Of a DNA stretch of 35,664 nt, positions 8,087 to 18,268 are shown one piece after another. Within the stretch, counting starts at the first letter, position 1; each line of letters starts with the position of its first letter. The notes under the pieces were generated by a model, which saw only the letters and a program-made list of their open reading frames with translations, was not told where the DNA came from and ran no database searches. Both the position numbers and the translations under genes were made by a program. Source of the DNA: Thecamonas trahens ATCC 50062 (taxonomy: Eukaryota > Apusozoa > Apusomonadida > Apusomonadidae); NCBI RefSeq assembly GCF_000142905.1, contig NW_013657659.1, positions 258,315 through 293,978 of the forward strand, in the 5' to 3' direction.

Positions 8087-9866
8087 TCAATCGGCTCGGT
8101 CGCGGCTCGGTCGACTTGGTCCGCTCGTCCACCTCGTTCGGTAGTAGCAGATAGACATTGGGCACGGATCAGAGTTCATGGGGAGAGCCGGCGGCTGACT
8201 AGCTGGCTGGCTGGCTAGCTGACTACACGGCGCCACGACAAGACGCGTCGCCTGGAAAGGGCAGGGGGGTACCATGCCCTCAGAACGTCGAGTCGTAGAC
8301 CGGGAGACCGTCGCGCTTAGCAGGGGCACGGACACGGGCGTTGGGTTGATGATGCGCTCAAAGCCGCGCGAGGAGACCCACTTGCGCGGCTCGTCCTTGC
8401 GGAAGTGGTGGTCGAGCCAGGACGAGTCGACGTAGGGCCCGTTCGAGTTGAGGTACGGCGACTCGTAAGTGGCCTGGCGCTGGTACGCAGGCTTCTTGGA
8501 CGCAGTCGAGTACGCTGGCTTGCCGGAGCCGCGCTTGAGGAAGGGCTTGAGGGCAAAGTTGGAGGCGCCTGTTGCCTTGCCGGACATCAGCTGCTTGCGG
8601 CGCTCGCGGAGCTCGGCGTACTGCTGCGGGGTGAGGGTGACGAGGTACTCGCGGATGAGGACACGGCCGCGCTTGCGGACGCCGGTCAGCGTCGAGTTGA
8701 GGCCTGGCGGCGGGCGGGTCTTGAGTTCGTAACCGTTGGGCAGCGGGCCGTCGAACGCCGGGGGCTTGGTCGCTTGCGAGGGCGCCGGCGAGCCGTGCGC
8801 GCCGGCCGACGAGGACGGCGGGCCGGGGGCGTCCACATTCAGCTGGTCCTGCATCAGCTGCTGCTGCTCGCGAAGCTGCGCAAGCATGTCCTCCTGCTGC
8901 TGGAGGAGCGCCTGCTGCTGCCGGATGCGATCTGTGTGTGCCCGTGAGAGGTCGAGCGAACCGGCGTCCGCTGCCGCCGCTGGCTCGGCCTCGGCCTCGG
9001 CGACCTGCGCCATCGACGCCATCGACGCGTTGGTCAGCGAGGTCTTGGCCATCTCACGCTGCACAAGCCGCGCCTTGCGCTCGTCGTGGTGCTTGGCCAG
9101 AAGCTCGCGCTGCTTGTCCAGCGCCTCCTGCTGCGCACGCAGCTCGTCCTGCTGCTGCACAATCCGACGCTGCTCCGGCGAGAGTGCCCCGCCCGCAGGC
9201 GCCGGCGATGCCTCGCTCCCCGCCCCTCCTGCCCGTGCCGGCGTCTGTAACTCCGCCCCAGGCCGGCCCAGCTCCTCGCCCATCGACCCGTACCCCGCCG
9301 TCTCGTCCGCGTCAAACGAGGTGAGCGTGATCTTCTCATACGCCCCGCCAGCTGCATCCACCACGTCTCCTGTCAACGCCTTGCGCAGCTTGCTCTGCAG
9401 CAGCTCCAGCAGGTGGATCCGCGCATCCTCGCTGTGCTTCCGCACGAACCGGTCCAGCTGCAGCAGCCGGACGTCGATCGACCGCTTGAGCCGCTTCGTC
9501 GGCGTCCCCTCCGTCCCGTCCTCCACCAGACACTACCCGCCGCCACCCACCGAGTCCAGTAAGTTCCTCCCTGCCTACTCTGCCCACCACACACCCCGCA
9601 TGCCCCACCCCTGCAAGGCCTGCGCCGTCACAGCCCACGCCTGGGTCTTGTCCTCCCGGCCAAAAAATGCCCCCCCCCCACCCCCGGGGCCGGCCGGCCG
9701 GCACCCCTCCCAACGGCCGCCGCCACTGCCCCGCAGCCGCCCCCACCGCTGCCCACTGCCGACGGCACAGCATGCGTACTTCTCTATACTTGTCAATGAC
9801 TTCGTCAACCTCGAGCATAATCGCGTCGAGGTTGTCCAGGTCCAGGCGCTTCCAGCGAACCGACAT
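8087..9866 (-). CDS. Q-rich coiled-coil protein of unknown function (2 exons)
   Basis: Exon 1 is 9866-9780 (MSVRWKRLDLDNLDAIMLEV..., 29 codons); exon 2 runs from 9532. The donor is GTACGC and the acceptor GCGGGTAG; phase is 0 on both sides. The frame downstream of the intron has no ATG near its 5' end, which supports splicing. Exon 2 encodes a helical basic region (KRLKRSIDVRLLQLDRFVRK) resembling a dimerisation helix, then Gln-rich coiled coils (roughly 9190-9040 and 8950-8850 in nucleotides), then a Ser/Pro linker, and a conserved-looking C-terminal part (YLVTLTPQQYAELRERRKQ; SWLDHHFRKDEPRKWVSSRGF). The frame remains open to 8087, but its last ~75 codons look non-coding. A one-base shift near 8333-8345 would give an end KRDGLPVYDSTF with a stop at 8280. 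I do not recognise the family. Confidence 0.68.
9533..9779 (-). other. Intron of the Q-rich coiled-coil gene
   Basis: A 247-base interval with a GTACGC donor on the minus strand immediately after the YRE codons and a GCGGGTAG acceptor. It joins two open frames in phase 0. The donor resembles those of the TPR and VPS41 genes in this window. Confidence 0.75.
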
Positions 9867-10133
9867 GGTGCCGTGGAGTGGGGTGGCGGTCGTTTGTGAC
9901 GCTGACTGACTGCCGTCCGATGGCGGACTCTCGAGCCACACACGCACGTCGCATCGTCGCCTGACACAAGTACATCAGCTTGGTCGATCTGGCTCGAGAG
10001 GCTTCAGCTCTATCAGAGCTTTATCATCAAAGGTGGCAGTGTGCCGCAGCTTGAAGGGGTTGCAGGCGGCCAGCGGCAAGCTGGAAACTGCGCAGCAAAA
10101 CTCACGACAGCCCCCGCCGGGCTGGGCTGACGG
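9867..10133. other. Intergenic spacer, nothing recognised
   Basis: 267 bases between the start of the coiled-coil gene and the stop of the TPR gene, both on the minus strand. It would hold the promoter of the former and the 3' end of the latter. I see no repeat, RNA gene or named motif. Confidence 0.4.
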
Positions 10134-11052
10134 CTAGCGGCGACGTTGGTTGGTGGCGCCTTCGGTCTTCTTCTTGCGGCGCTTCTTCTTGGTGGCAGTC
10201 GGATCGTAGACAGCCGAGGCCGCAACATCCGGCACGACCGGCTGAAAGTCGGAGAAGATGCGGTGATGGCACTTGACGGCGTTGCGCGAGGCCGTGTAGT
10301 GGCGCGGATGATCGGGTCCGAGTTGGGCAGCAAAGACGTCGCGGGCAGCCTTAAACATGGCCAGCGCCTCCTTGGAGCGGCCCATCGAGTCGAGGCAGAC
10401 CGCAATGTTGTTGTCGAGGAGCGCCACGTCAACGTGATCCTCGGGCATGGTGATGAGCCGGATGGCGCGGGCCTTGCGGAAGGTCTCCAGCGCAAGCCGG
10501 AACTCGCCCATGTGGGTGTACACACCCCCAACAAACGACCATGTGAGGGCGCGGACCGGATGTCCCGGTGGGAGCTCCTCAGCGAGCTGGCGAGCATCCT
10601 GGAACTGCAACAGCGCAACCCGATCCTGCTCCTCAGACTCGTAGACCGAGCCCAGGGCGCACATAAAGTAGATGTCCACCAGTGGCAGCTCGTCCTCTGC
10701 ATCCACCAGCTCCAACCACTGCGATCGCGCCGCCAGGTATGTTTCCACCGCAAGCTTCACCTTGCCGCCATTCTGATACAACAATGCAGCCTCTAGCTTG
10801 TGTCCCAGCTCCTCTGTCGGTGTCGGCGGAGCATACAGCAGCTCCCTATTCTCGCCAGCCGCAGCCGCAGTCACAACCACCGTCACAGCCAGAGCCCCAC
10901 CACAACCCGAAGCAGCACCAAGCTAAGCGTGAGCCCATGCACAAATCCCCCTCCCCTCCCTCCCTGCCTTCCTCCCTCCCCTCCCCACACACCCTCTCCC
11001 CACACCCCTCATGCCCGTTGACCACCCACCCACCGCCCTCCCCCCACCCCAC

Positions 11053-11093
<41 letters not shown>

Positions 11094-11133
11094 ACTTGAT
11101 CAGACACGGGGCTGTAGTGGCCAGGCCGGACAT
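10134..11133 (-). CDS. TPR protein with polybasic C-terminus (2 exons)
   Basis: The long exon (10845-10134) has no in-frame ATG near its 5' end. A 38-base first exon (11133-11096) supplies MSGLATTAPCLI; GTACGTG donor and GAATAG acceptor join it in phase 2, giving 249 residues that begin MSGLATTAPCLIKELLYAPP. Tetratricopeptide-like helix pairs follow: ELGHKLEAALLYQNGGKVKL, YFMCALGSVYESEEQDRVAL, TWSFVGGVYTHMGEFRLALE and LLDNNIAVCLDSMGRSKEAL, then LGPDHPRHY. The C-terminus is Lys/Arg-rich (KKKRRKKK), perhaps a nuclear signal or a nucleic-acid or membrane contact. TPRs serve as protein-binding scaffolds; the partner is unknown. The architecture resembles cytoplasmic or ciliary TTC proteins, but I cannot name an orthologue. 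Confidence 0.8.
10846..11095 (-). other. Intron of the TPR gene
   Basis: 250 bases with a GTACGTGTGTG donor on the minus strand and a GCGAGAATAG acceptor. The donor runs directly into a dinucleotide tract, (GT)n on the sense strand, and the rest is purine-rich. Splicing joins codon AA|G in phase 2. Confidence 0.8.
11055..11091. repeat. (CA)18 microsatellite inside an intron
   Basis: About 18 CA units on the plus strand, that is (GT)n on the transcribed minus strand, starting within four bases of the TPR gene's splice donor. Confidence 0.95.
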
Positions 11134-11269
11134 GCCGGAAGCACTGGACGACGTAGGCTGCTCCACGGTGGGCAGGTGTGTGCGCAACTGTCGAGTGCGG
11201 TCCAAAGTGCAGTGTGGTGACACTCGCGCTTCGCCTTTGCCCTCGCACGGCGTCGGACACGCACCACGA

Positions 11270-12988
11270 TCATTTGGGCAGGTGCTGCGCAGCGGCGCCA
11301 GCGGCGACGCCAGTGCAATCCTGGACCCATGAGCGTGGAAGGTAGGCCATCCACCACTGATCGGGGCCAAAGAGAGGGACAACGCACGAGGAGCGGATGG
11401 CGTACCACTCGCGGGTGTACAGAACCATCAGCAGGCCGTTGCCGAGCGCAAGCATGAGCCAGAGGAACAGATTCCAGTACGAGGCCTTGTTGGCGGTAAG
11501 AGTGATAAAGATGACGCCCGGCCCGCCAAACATCAGCAGCAGGACCGGATAGACAAAGCCGAGGGCGGCGGCGATGATGTACTCGTGCAGGACGGCCGAG
11601 ACAAAAAAGGCAAACAGCTGGGCGGCACCGCGGCCCAGGCCGAGGAACTCCATCGAGTCCGAGTAGAGGTAGGCGCGGACCCAAAGGTGGACGACCGAGT
11701 TCCACCGGCGATAAAACGAGCCCCACGAGGTGGCGTTCCACCAGTCCGAGTAGAAGCGGCGGTCGGCAAAACGGGTGATTTCGGCCCAGGCGTTGAGCCA
11801 GGCATGGAGCAAGCCCCAGAAGGCCATGATGTACAGCAGCATGGCGGGCATCATCGACGAGAAGACCGAGAGTACAAACGGCTTGTAGGCAAACGGCGCG
11901 TTGGCCGCTTTTTCAAACTGCGGGCCCACGTACCGGAACACAATGTACGCGCAGTAGACGACGGCCACGATCTCGGCAATGTAGCGGAGAACAAGCGCAT
12001 AGCGCGTGCGATACGTCCGCGGATACGATCGCCGGTAGAGAAAGGTCGGCGCAAACATAAAGTATGTGTACGCTTCGACCTCATTGCCGAGCGTCCATCC
12101 GTCAAAGGCCACAGGCTCGGCGGCGAGGAGCGTGCCGGCCGCCACCGTGGAGTGCGGGTAGTCGTCCGAGTCCGCAGGGTACGACTCGCGGAGATACGAG
12201 TGGATCTTCATCGAGATCCGCGTCTGCTCCAGCATAAATGCCAGGCCTGATGCCGGCGGCAGCTCCAACCGCCGTACCGCATACCCAGCCGCCGCGTAGA
12301 GGCCGAGCTGGTACACCGCGTACGCGCACACCGCCGCACACCGCAGCGCGCGCGACATCGAGCAGTGGCACACGTACGCGATGGGGAGAATGGCATACGA
12401 GGCCCCAAAAAGGACAAACCACATGAGAATGACCGTATCAAACTGGCCAAAGCACCACCAGATGAGCGAGAGGTCGACAAAGAGGGTGCCTGACTCGAAA
12501 AAGTCCTGGATGAAGATGTTCAGCCCGGCCATGATGATGACCGTCACAAAGAGATTGTGGATGGTGGCGTAGTCGCGGATAGCAAGCATCTGCGTCAGCT
12601 TGGACTTGCAGGGCGTGAAGACCCACTTGAAGCCGCCATCGCTGCCGCCGGTTCTCCCACGCCCGCCCTTGCTTCGGCTCTCGCCCTTGCGCGGCCCGTC
12701 GACACCTGAGCCCAGCTCGGCCTTGCCGCCGCGGAGCGCACGACGCAGCGACTTGGTAGTCTGCTGACCGGCACCCTCCATAAGCTCGTCGACCCGCTTG
12801 ATAAGGCGGGCAAAGCGCGAGTCCATCTCCTCACGCGCCCCGTTGATGAGCGCCAGCGCCTCCTCCCGCACCGCCGCCTGCGCGGTAGCCACGGCTGCCT
12901 CTGCCCGCACCGTTGCCTCGGACTCGGCTGCCGATACTGCCGCCAGCACCTCCTGAGACAGAGTCGCTGCCACAGACGGGCTCTCCAT
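11270..12988 (-). CDS. SOAT1: Sterol O-acyltransferase (ACAT/SOAT), MBOAT family
   Basis: 572 residues from the ATG at 12988; the open frame upstream only reads through a 12-bp repeat. A cytosolic helical, charged N-terminus (1-115) precedes a multi-pass membrane domain (~140-550). Family signatures are MLEQTRISMKIHSYLRE (~252-268), FAPTFLYRRSYPRT (~312-325), FYSDWWNATS (412-421; the FYxDWWN motif), WNSVVHLWVRAYLY (~429-442) and SAVLHEY with the catalytic His468. The FAPTxxYRxxYPR block and the motif order match sterol O-acyltransferases better than DGAT1, which has a different sequence around these sites. The enzyme esterifies sterols with acyl-CoA in the ER for storage in lipid droplets. 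The C-terminus (PRSWVQDC) matches the human PRSW region plus about 20 extra residues. Sterol rather than diacylglycerol as substrate is inferred from motifs. Confidence 0.92.
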   Translation of the reverse strand: MESPSVAATLSQEVLAAVSAAESEATVRAEAAVATAQAAVREEALALINGAREEMDSRFARLIKRVDELMEGAGQQTTKSLRRALRGGKAELGSGVDGPRKGESRSKGGRGRTGGSDGGFKWVFTPCKSKLTQMLAIRDYATIHNLFVTVIIMAGLNIFIQDFFESGTLFVDLSLIWWCFGQFDTVILMWFVLFGASYAILPIAYVCHCSMSRALRCAAVCAYAVYQLGLYAAAGYAVRRLELPPASGLAFMLEQTRISMKIHSYLRESYPADSDDYPHSTVAAGTLLAAEPVAFDGWTLGNEVEAYTYFMFAPTFLYRRSYPRTYRTRYALVLRYIAEIVAVVYCAYIVFRYVGPQFEKAANAPFAYKPFVLSVFSSMMPAMLLYIMAFWGLLHAWLNAWAEITRFADRRFYSDWWNATSWGSFYRRWNSVVHLWVRAYLYSDSMEFLGLGRGAAQLFAFFVSAVLHEYIIAAALGFVYPVLLLMFGGPGVIFITLTANKASYWNLFLWLMLALGNGLLMVLYTREWYAIRSSCVVPLFGPDQWWMAYLPRSWVQDCTGVAAGAAAQHLPK

Positions 12989-13299
12989 GGACCACCGAGA
13001 GTGAATGAGAGTGGAGTGCCTGCCTGGTCGGTCGCCGAGTGCGGGGAAGGAGGTACAGGCGCACAGGCCGACGTGAGGCACGGCCAGGCAGAGGGAAGGA
13101 GGCTCATCAAGCAGCGGCAGTGTGGATGTGGGCAGCCTGCTGGGTCGGATGCGTTGTGATGGGGCGACGGCATTGTAGTGGGAAGGCTGGTGCGGCGATC
13201 GATGCCTTGGTTGATGCCTAGTCAGTGTGGTGATCGCTGCGGCCGTCATCATAGTCGGTGCGGTATATGAAGCGGCCGATGCAGTGGATGAGGATGATC

Positions 13300-13407
13300 G
13301 ACACCTTGGACGATGCCTTGGACGATGCCTTGGTCGATGCCTTGGTTGATGCCTTGGTTGATGCCTTGGTCGATGCCTTGGTCGATGCCTTGGTCGATGC
13401 CTTGGTC
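13300..13407. repeat. 12-bp tandem repeat, nine units
   Basis: Nine units of gatgccttggtc with ttggac and ttggtt variants, beginning with a diverged gacaccttggac. A stray unit lies at 13201-13212. The array sits in the divergent promoter between SOAT (start 12988) and VPS41 (start 13534). Because 12 is divisible by 3, it yields spurious 4-residue repeats in every frame (DALV, MPWS, RHRP on minus). Confidence 0.93.
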
Positions 13408-13533
13408 GTCGCCTGGCTGCGCCTGGCGACAGGAGCATGCGGGACCAGCCATGGCCAGAAGCACCTCTCTCTCTCTCTTGTCCCCCACCCCCCCATACAC
13501 ACACAGCTACCTACCCTTGCATAGAGACAGGGT

Positions 13534-16500
13534 ATGAGCGGGAGTGGGTCGGGCTCGGTAGGCTCGTACTACTACTCGTACTCGGACGGGGGAGTAGACG
13601 ACGGTGTGGCTGGCCATGGCTCGTACGACGACGGCTCCTCGCACTCGGCGTCATCGTCATCGGTGGCCCTGGAAGAGCCAAAGCTCAAGTACTCGCGGGT
13701 GGGCGCAGACCTCATCCGCATTGTCCAGAAGGATGCCATCGTCTGTCTGGAGGCTGGGCCAAAGTTCTTGGTACGTGTGTGTGTGGGCCGGGGGGGGGCA
13801 CGTGCGACCTGTGGCACTAGGCAGGGAAGGGGTGGAAGAGGTGGGATGCGGAGTGGAGGAGGACGGGACGGGGAGGAGGAGACGGGGAAGCTCGGGAAGG
13901 GGGGGGGGGGGAGGAGGGACTCTCGTAGCCAGTGCGGCGCAAGTGTGGTCGCCACAGGCACAGCTTGCGGTCCAGACTCATGTTTGTACGAGTCCGCCTT
14001 TCTGTAGGCTGTGGGAACATCGTACGGAGCTGTGTACCTGACGGACCACCTGGGCAACCTGATCAAAGAGTACCACTCGCACAGCATGGGAGTCAACGCG
14101 ATCTCGATCGACGGGGCGGGAGACTACATCGGAACGTGCTCGGACGACGGGACGGCGGTGGTCAACTCGCTCTTTGACGAAGAGTCGTACCGGTACACCT
14201 TTCAGCGGCCAATGAAGGCCATTGCGCTCTCGCCCAACTTCCGCGACGACAAGGCATTTGTGGTCGGCGGGCTGGATGGAGTGCTCGTTCTGCGGCGAAA
14301 GAAAAAGTGGTCGGCGTTTGGCAAGTCCAAGGACACGATCATCCACCAGGGCGATGGCGCCATCTATGCCATCTCGTGGCGCAAGTCGATCATTGCGTGG
14401 GCGACGCCTGTGGGGATCAAGATGTACGATCGCGAGACTGAGGAGCGGATCACGTTTATCGAGCGGCCGGCCGACGCGCCGCGGCCGGACGAGTTCCGCT
14501 GCCACCTGGTGTGGGTCAACGATGCGACGCTGCTCATCGGGTGGGCCAACTGGGTCAAGGTTGCAGTCATCCGGCAGAGCCACGTCAAGTACTGCGAGAT
14601 CATCGGCTCGTTCCGGACAGACTACTTTGTGGGCGGCATTGCACCGTACAAAGAGGCGATGCTGGTCGTCATTGCCTACACCGAGGAGGCGGCGGCGAAT
14701 GAGAGCGATTCCGGCGAAGGCGCAACGTCATCGCGGCGTGTGGTCGAGACTGTGCCGCGGCGGCCCGAGCTGCGAATCATCTCGTACGAGAACGACCCGG
14801 TCTCGTCGGACGCGCTCGAGACCCACGGCTGGCAGTACACCCACTGCCGCAACTACTCGCTGGCGTACCTCCACGACGGCGTCGACGAGATGCTGTACGT
14901 CATCTCGCCCAAGGACGTGGTCCTCGCCCAGCCGCGCGGGCCCGACGACCACGTCCATTTTCTCATGGAGCACTCCAAGTTTGAGGAGGCGCTGGCCGCG
15001 GCAGAGGCGACGGCGAGCCAGCTCCAGTTCTACTCGGTGGCGCAGATCGGGCGTACCATCCTCGACCTGCTGCTGGAGCGCGGCGAGGTGCGGCGGGCAG
15101 CGTCGATGCTGCCGGCAATTCTTAAGGACGACCGTGGCGCGTGGCGCGAGTGGATCCTTCTCTTTGAGGCGCAGGGCCTGCTCGCCGAGCTCGTCGAGTT
15201 TGTGCCGACGACAGCGCCGCAGCTCGAGGCCGACCTTTACGACCTCATTATCACCCACCTGCTTGCCAACGACCATGCCGGCCTCCTCACAGTTGTCTCC
15301 AAGTGGCCGCCGAGCCTGTACTCGATGACTTCGGTCATCCTGGCGGTCGAAAGGGCGCACGCCTCGTTTGCCGAGGACGAGGACGAGGGCGCGTCGCCCA
15401 AGGTACTCATGGAGGTTCTCGCCAAGCTCTACACTCTGTCAGGCCAGTACGACTCTGCGGTCCAGTTCTGCCTCGACCTCAACGTCGGTGACGTGTTCCA
15501 GCTCATCGAAGAGCACAAGCTCTTCTCCGCCGTCCTCGAGCGCATTCCGCAGCTTGTCGAGGCCGACGCCGACAAGGCCGTCGCGCTCCTTGTCAAGTAC
15601 AAGGACGAGATCCCGCCGGACCACGTTGTGTCTGCGCTCCGCGGGCCGGTACTCGAGGAGAGCCTCCTCCTGTACCTCCACGAACTGATGAAGAAGGATC
15701 CGCACATTGGCTCGGACTACCATGAGGAGCAGGTGGTGCTGTACGCCAAGTACAAGCCGGAGCTCCTGCTCAACTTTCTCCGCCAGTCGCAGTACATCCC
15801 GCTCGAGCGGGCATTCAAGGTGTGCAAGGGCTCGGAGCTTCACGAGTGCATGGTGTTCCTCCTCGAGAAGATGGGCAACACCCGCGAGGCGCTCGACCTC
15901 ATCATCCGCAAAATCGGCTCAGTCCGCAAGGCCGTTGCGTTTGCACAGGAGCAGGCCGACGAGGAGCTGTGGGACGACCTCATCTCCAAGTCGATCGAAA
16001 AGTCCAAGGTCGAGCCGCAGTTCCTCGGCGAGCTCCTCGAGCACATCGGCGGACACATCAAGCCGGCCAAGCTCATCTCGCGCATTCCCGAGAACCTTGC
16101 CATCCCGCGCCTCCGCGACCGCCTTGTCAAGATCATCACCGACTACAACCTGCAGACCTCACTCCGGTCCGGATGCGCCCGCATCCTCCGCAACGACTGT
16201 GTCGACCTTATGGAGCGCCTCGTCAAGAACAACCGCCGCGGCGCCCACGTCGCAGGCGCCGCCGAGTGCATGACTTGCCGCGCCATGGTCAACGTCTCCT
16301 CCCGCGGTGCTCGGAGCACCGACGACGGCGTCGTCGTCTTTTTCTGTGGCCATGTCTACCATCGTGCTTGCCTTGCCCAGTCGGTGGTCGGCGGCGGCGG
16401 TGTCGCTGTGTGTGTCGTGTGCCGTGCGCAGGCGGCTAGCATCAAAAAGTGCTTGCTCTCCTCTCCATGTGGAAAACGATACGGTTTAATCAAGACACGG

Positions 16501-16614
16501 CCCGGGCGTCCCGAGCCTGCAGAATGGACCACAGCTTACGAAAGCATGGCCATGGCGGCGACGACGTCGCTCTCGATGCCGCACTCGTCGTGGCCGCGGA
16601 GGATCTTAAAGTAG
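13534..16614 (+). CDS. VPS41: VPS41, HOPS complex subunit (2 exons)
   Basis: Exon 1 is 13534-13770 and exon 2 14008-16614. The donor is TTG|GTACGT, the acceptor CTGTAG|GCT, phase 0. The joined protein is about 947 residues. A Ser/Gly/Tyr-rich N-terminus (1-50) leads to the WD40-like propeller: IRIVQKDAIVCLEAGPKFL, then AVGTSYGAVYLTDHLGNL across the splice, and AWATPVGIKMYD and GWANWVKVAVI further on, all characteristic of VPS41. The C-terminal half is the clathrin heavy chain repeat helical array (YIPLERAFKVCKGSELHECM and beyond), ending in a RING-H2 finger (ECMTC... FFCGHVYHRAC... CVVC). VPS41 is the HOPS subunit that binds Rab7/Ypt7 or Arl8 and tethers late endosomes, lysosomes and autophagosomes. 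About 55 residues after the last RING Cys pair are atypical and overlap the cathepsin gene antisense by 79 bases, so the true stop may be earlier. Confidence 0.93.
13771..14007 (+). other. Intron of VPS41
   Basis: 237 bases with a GTACGTGTGTGTG donor, G-rich interior runs and a pyrimidine-rich CGCCTTTCTGTAG acceptor. It separates two halves of a conserved VPS41 block (KFL|AVGTSYG), which fixes both boundaries. Confidence 0.92.
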
Positions 16615-17388
16615 CCGTTGTCACCCCAGGCGGTGGTCCACGAGTTCTTGATGAGCCAGTACGGCTCGCCGTTCTCGGTGCCAAAGCCGACAGGCGAGAC
16701 GCAGTGGCCGCCGAGCACGCCGCCCGAGGTGTGCTTGTACACGCCCGACTTGTAGTGGATAAAGTCCTCGTAGACGGTGAAGCAGGCCTCGACGGTACCG
16801 TGGGCAACGATCTCCTTGGCAATGTCATCGGCCCGGTTAAGGAACGAGCCAACCGAGTAGGGGCGGCCGACGTGGAAGGCCTTGCACGACGAGTTGGTAA
16901 CCTGATGGCACGGCTTGGTGGGCGAGAACGGCGGCTCGCACGGCTGCTGCGACGGCTTGCACGTCGGCTCGGTGTACGGGTAGCACGACGAGGTCGTGAG
17001 CCCGTTCTCGTGGATGAACTCCTGGGCCGCGCCAGCGTCACCGCCCTCGCACCCGTTGCACGGGCCGCACGACGTCAGCTGCTGCTCCGACAGCTCGTCC
17101 TGGAACTTGCCGCCCGACGCAATGCAGAACCGGTCCGACGCCATCTGCGTCGCGCCGAACGCCCAGCACGAGCCGCACGAGCCCTGGTTCTTGATGCTCC
17201 CGATCTGGGTGCAGTTGGCCCAGTTGGTCACCGAGTTGAACGAGGCCGGGACCTCCACGTCGGGCACCTCGCCCACAGGCAGCGACGCCTTGAGCACGGG
17301 GTTGGGCTTCCACCCGAGCATGCGCTTGACCTCAGCCACGGACGCGTGCTTGAACATCGGGTTGACGCCAGCCACCCAGCCGGCGTTC
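16536..17388 (-). CDS. Cathepsin B-like cysteine protease, 5' exon missing in gap
   Basis: This terminal exon begins at the CTCCAG acceptor (17390-17389), in phase 2. It has no start codon of its own; the frame opens ..NAGWVAGVNPMFKHASVAEVKRMLGW, which is propeptide. The signal peptide exon must lie in the assembly gap at 17537-18181. Papain-family features are the Cys site QGSCGSCWAFG, CNGCEGGD, the His site GGHCVSPVGFG and the Asn site LIKNSWTTAWGDNGYFKI. Cys spacing and the PYTEPTCKP region are of cathepsin B type, but the occluding loop lacks the His-His pair that gives cathepsin B its dipeptidyl-carboxypeptidase activity. I therefore infer an endopeptidase of lysosomes or food vacuoles. 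It overlaps the VPS41 3' end antisense. Confidence 0.9.
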
Positions 17389-17536
17389 CTGGAGGGGGGG
17401 AAGGGGAGGGGGGGTGAGTGGTTGGACAGCCTTTTTCGGTGCGACTGTGTGATCGAAAGGAGGGGGAGGGGGGAAGGGGACGGGGGAAGGGAGGGGGGGA
17501 GGGGGGGAGGAGGGGAGGGAGAGAGAGAGAGAGAGG

Positions 17537-18181
17537 NNNNNNNNNNNNNNNNNNNNNNNNNNNNNNNNNNNNNNNNNNNNNNNNNNNNNNNNNNNNNNNN
17601 NNNNNNNNNNNNNNNNNNNNNNNNNNNNNNNNNNNNNNNNNNNNNNNNNNNNNNNNNNNNNNNNNNNNNNNNNNNNNNNNNNNNNNNNNNNNNNNNNNNN
17701 NNNNNNNNNNNNNNNNNNNNNNNNNNNNNNNNNNNNNNNNNNNNNNNNNNNNNNNNNNNNNNNNNNNNNNNNNNNNNNNNNNNNNNNNNNNNNNNNNNNN
17801 NNNNNNNNNNNNNNNNNNNNNNNNNNNNNNNNNNNNNNNNNNNNNNNNNNNNNNNNNNNNNNNNNNNNNNNNNNNNNNNNNNNNNNNNNNNNNNNNNNNN
17901 NNNNNNNNNNNNNNNNNNNNNNNNNNNNNNNNNNNNNNNNNNNNNNNNNNNNNNNNNNNNNNNNNNNNNNNNNNNNNNNNNNNNNNNNNNNNNNNNNNNN
18001 NNNNNNNNNNNNNNNNNNNNNNNNNNNNNNNNNNNNNNNNNNNNNNNNNNNNNNNNNNNNNNNNNNNNNNNNNNNNNNNNNNNNNNNNNNNNNNNNNNNN
18101 NNNNNNNNNNNNNNNNNNNNNNNNNNNNNNNNNNNNNNNNNNNNNNNNNNNNNNNNNNNNNNNNNNNNNNNNNNNNNNNNN
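17537..18181. other. Assembly gap (645 N)
   Basis: Unresolved bases bounded by a GA-rich low-complexity run on the left (17400-17536; G-rich with (GA)n) and a C run on the right. The low complexity probably stopped the assembly. The gap should contain the first exon and promoter of the cathepsin B-like gene. Confidence 0.98.
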
Positions 18182-18268
18182 CCCCCCCCTCGCCCCACAG
18201 CCTCCGACACCACTACACTCCCTCCCTCCCTCCTCCCCCTCTACGTACACACACACACATACAAACGC

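Noticed and set aside
8317-8345. 20-nt GT-AG segment as a micro-intron at the end of the coiled-coil gene, with similar 19-nt and 32-nt candidates at 22885-22905 and 32970-33005
   Set aside because: Each would restore a frame, but the confirmed introns here are 237-381 bases with GTA[CT]G[CT] donors. One-base homopolymer errors explain the breaks more simply, and for secreted protein B the paralogue alignment is the right length without removing 19 bases.
11009-11382. Upstream exons of the TPR gene in the open frames MSDAVRGQRR or MSLSLAPISG
   Set aside because: The first frame has no ATG (its start is GTG). The second contains the ATG at 11133, which with a 38-base exon already gives a clean phase-2 splice.
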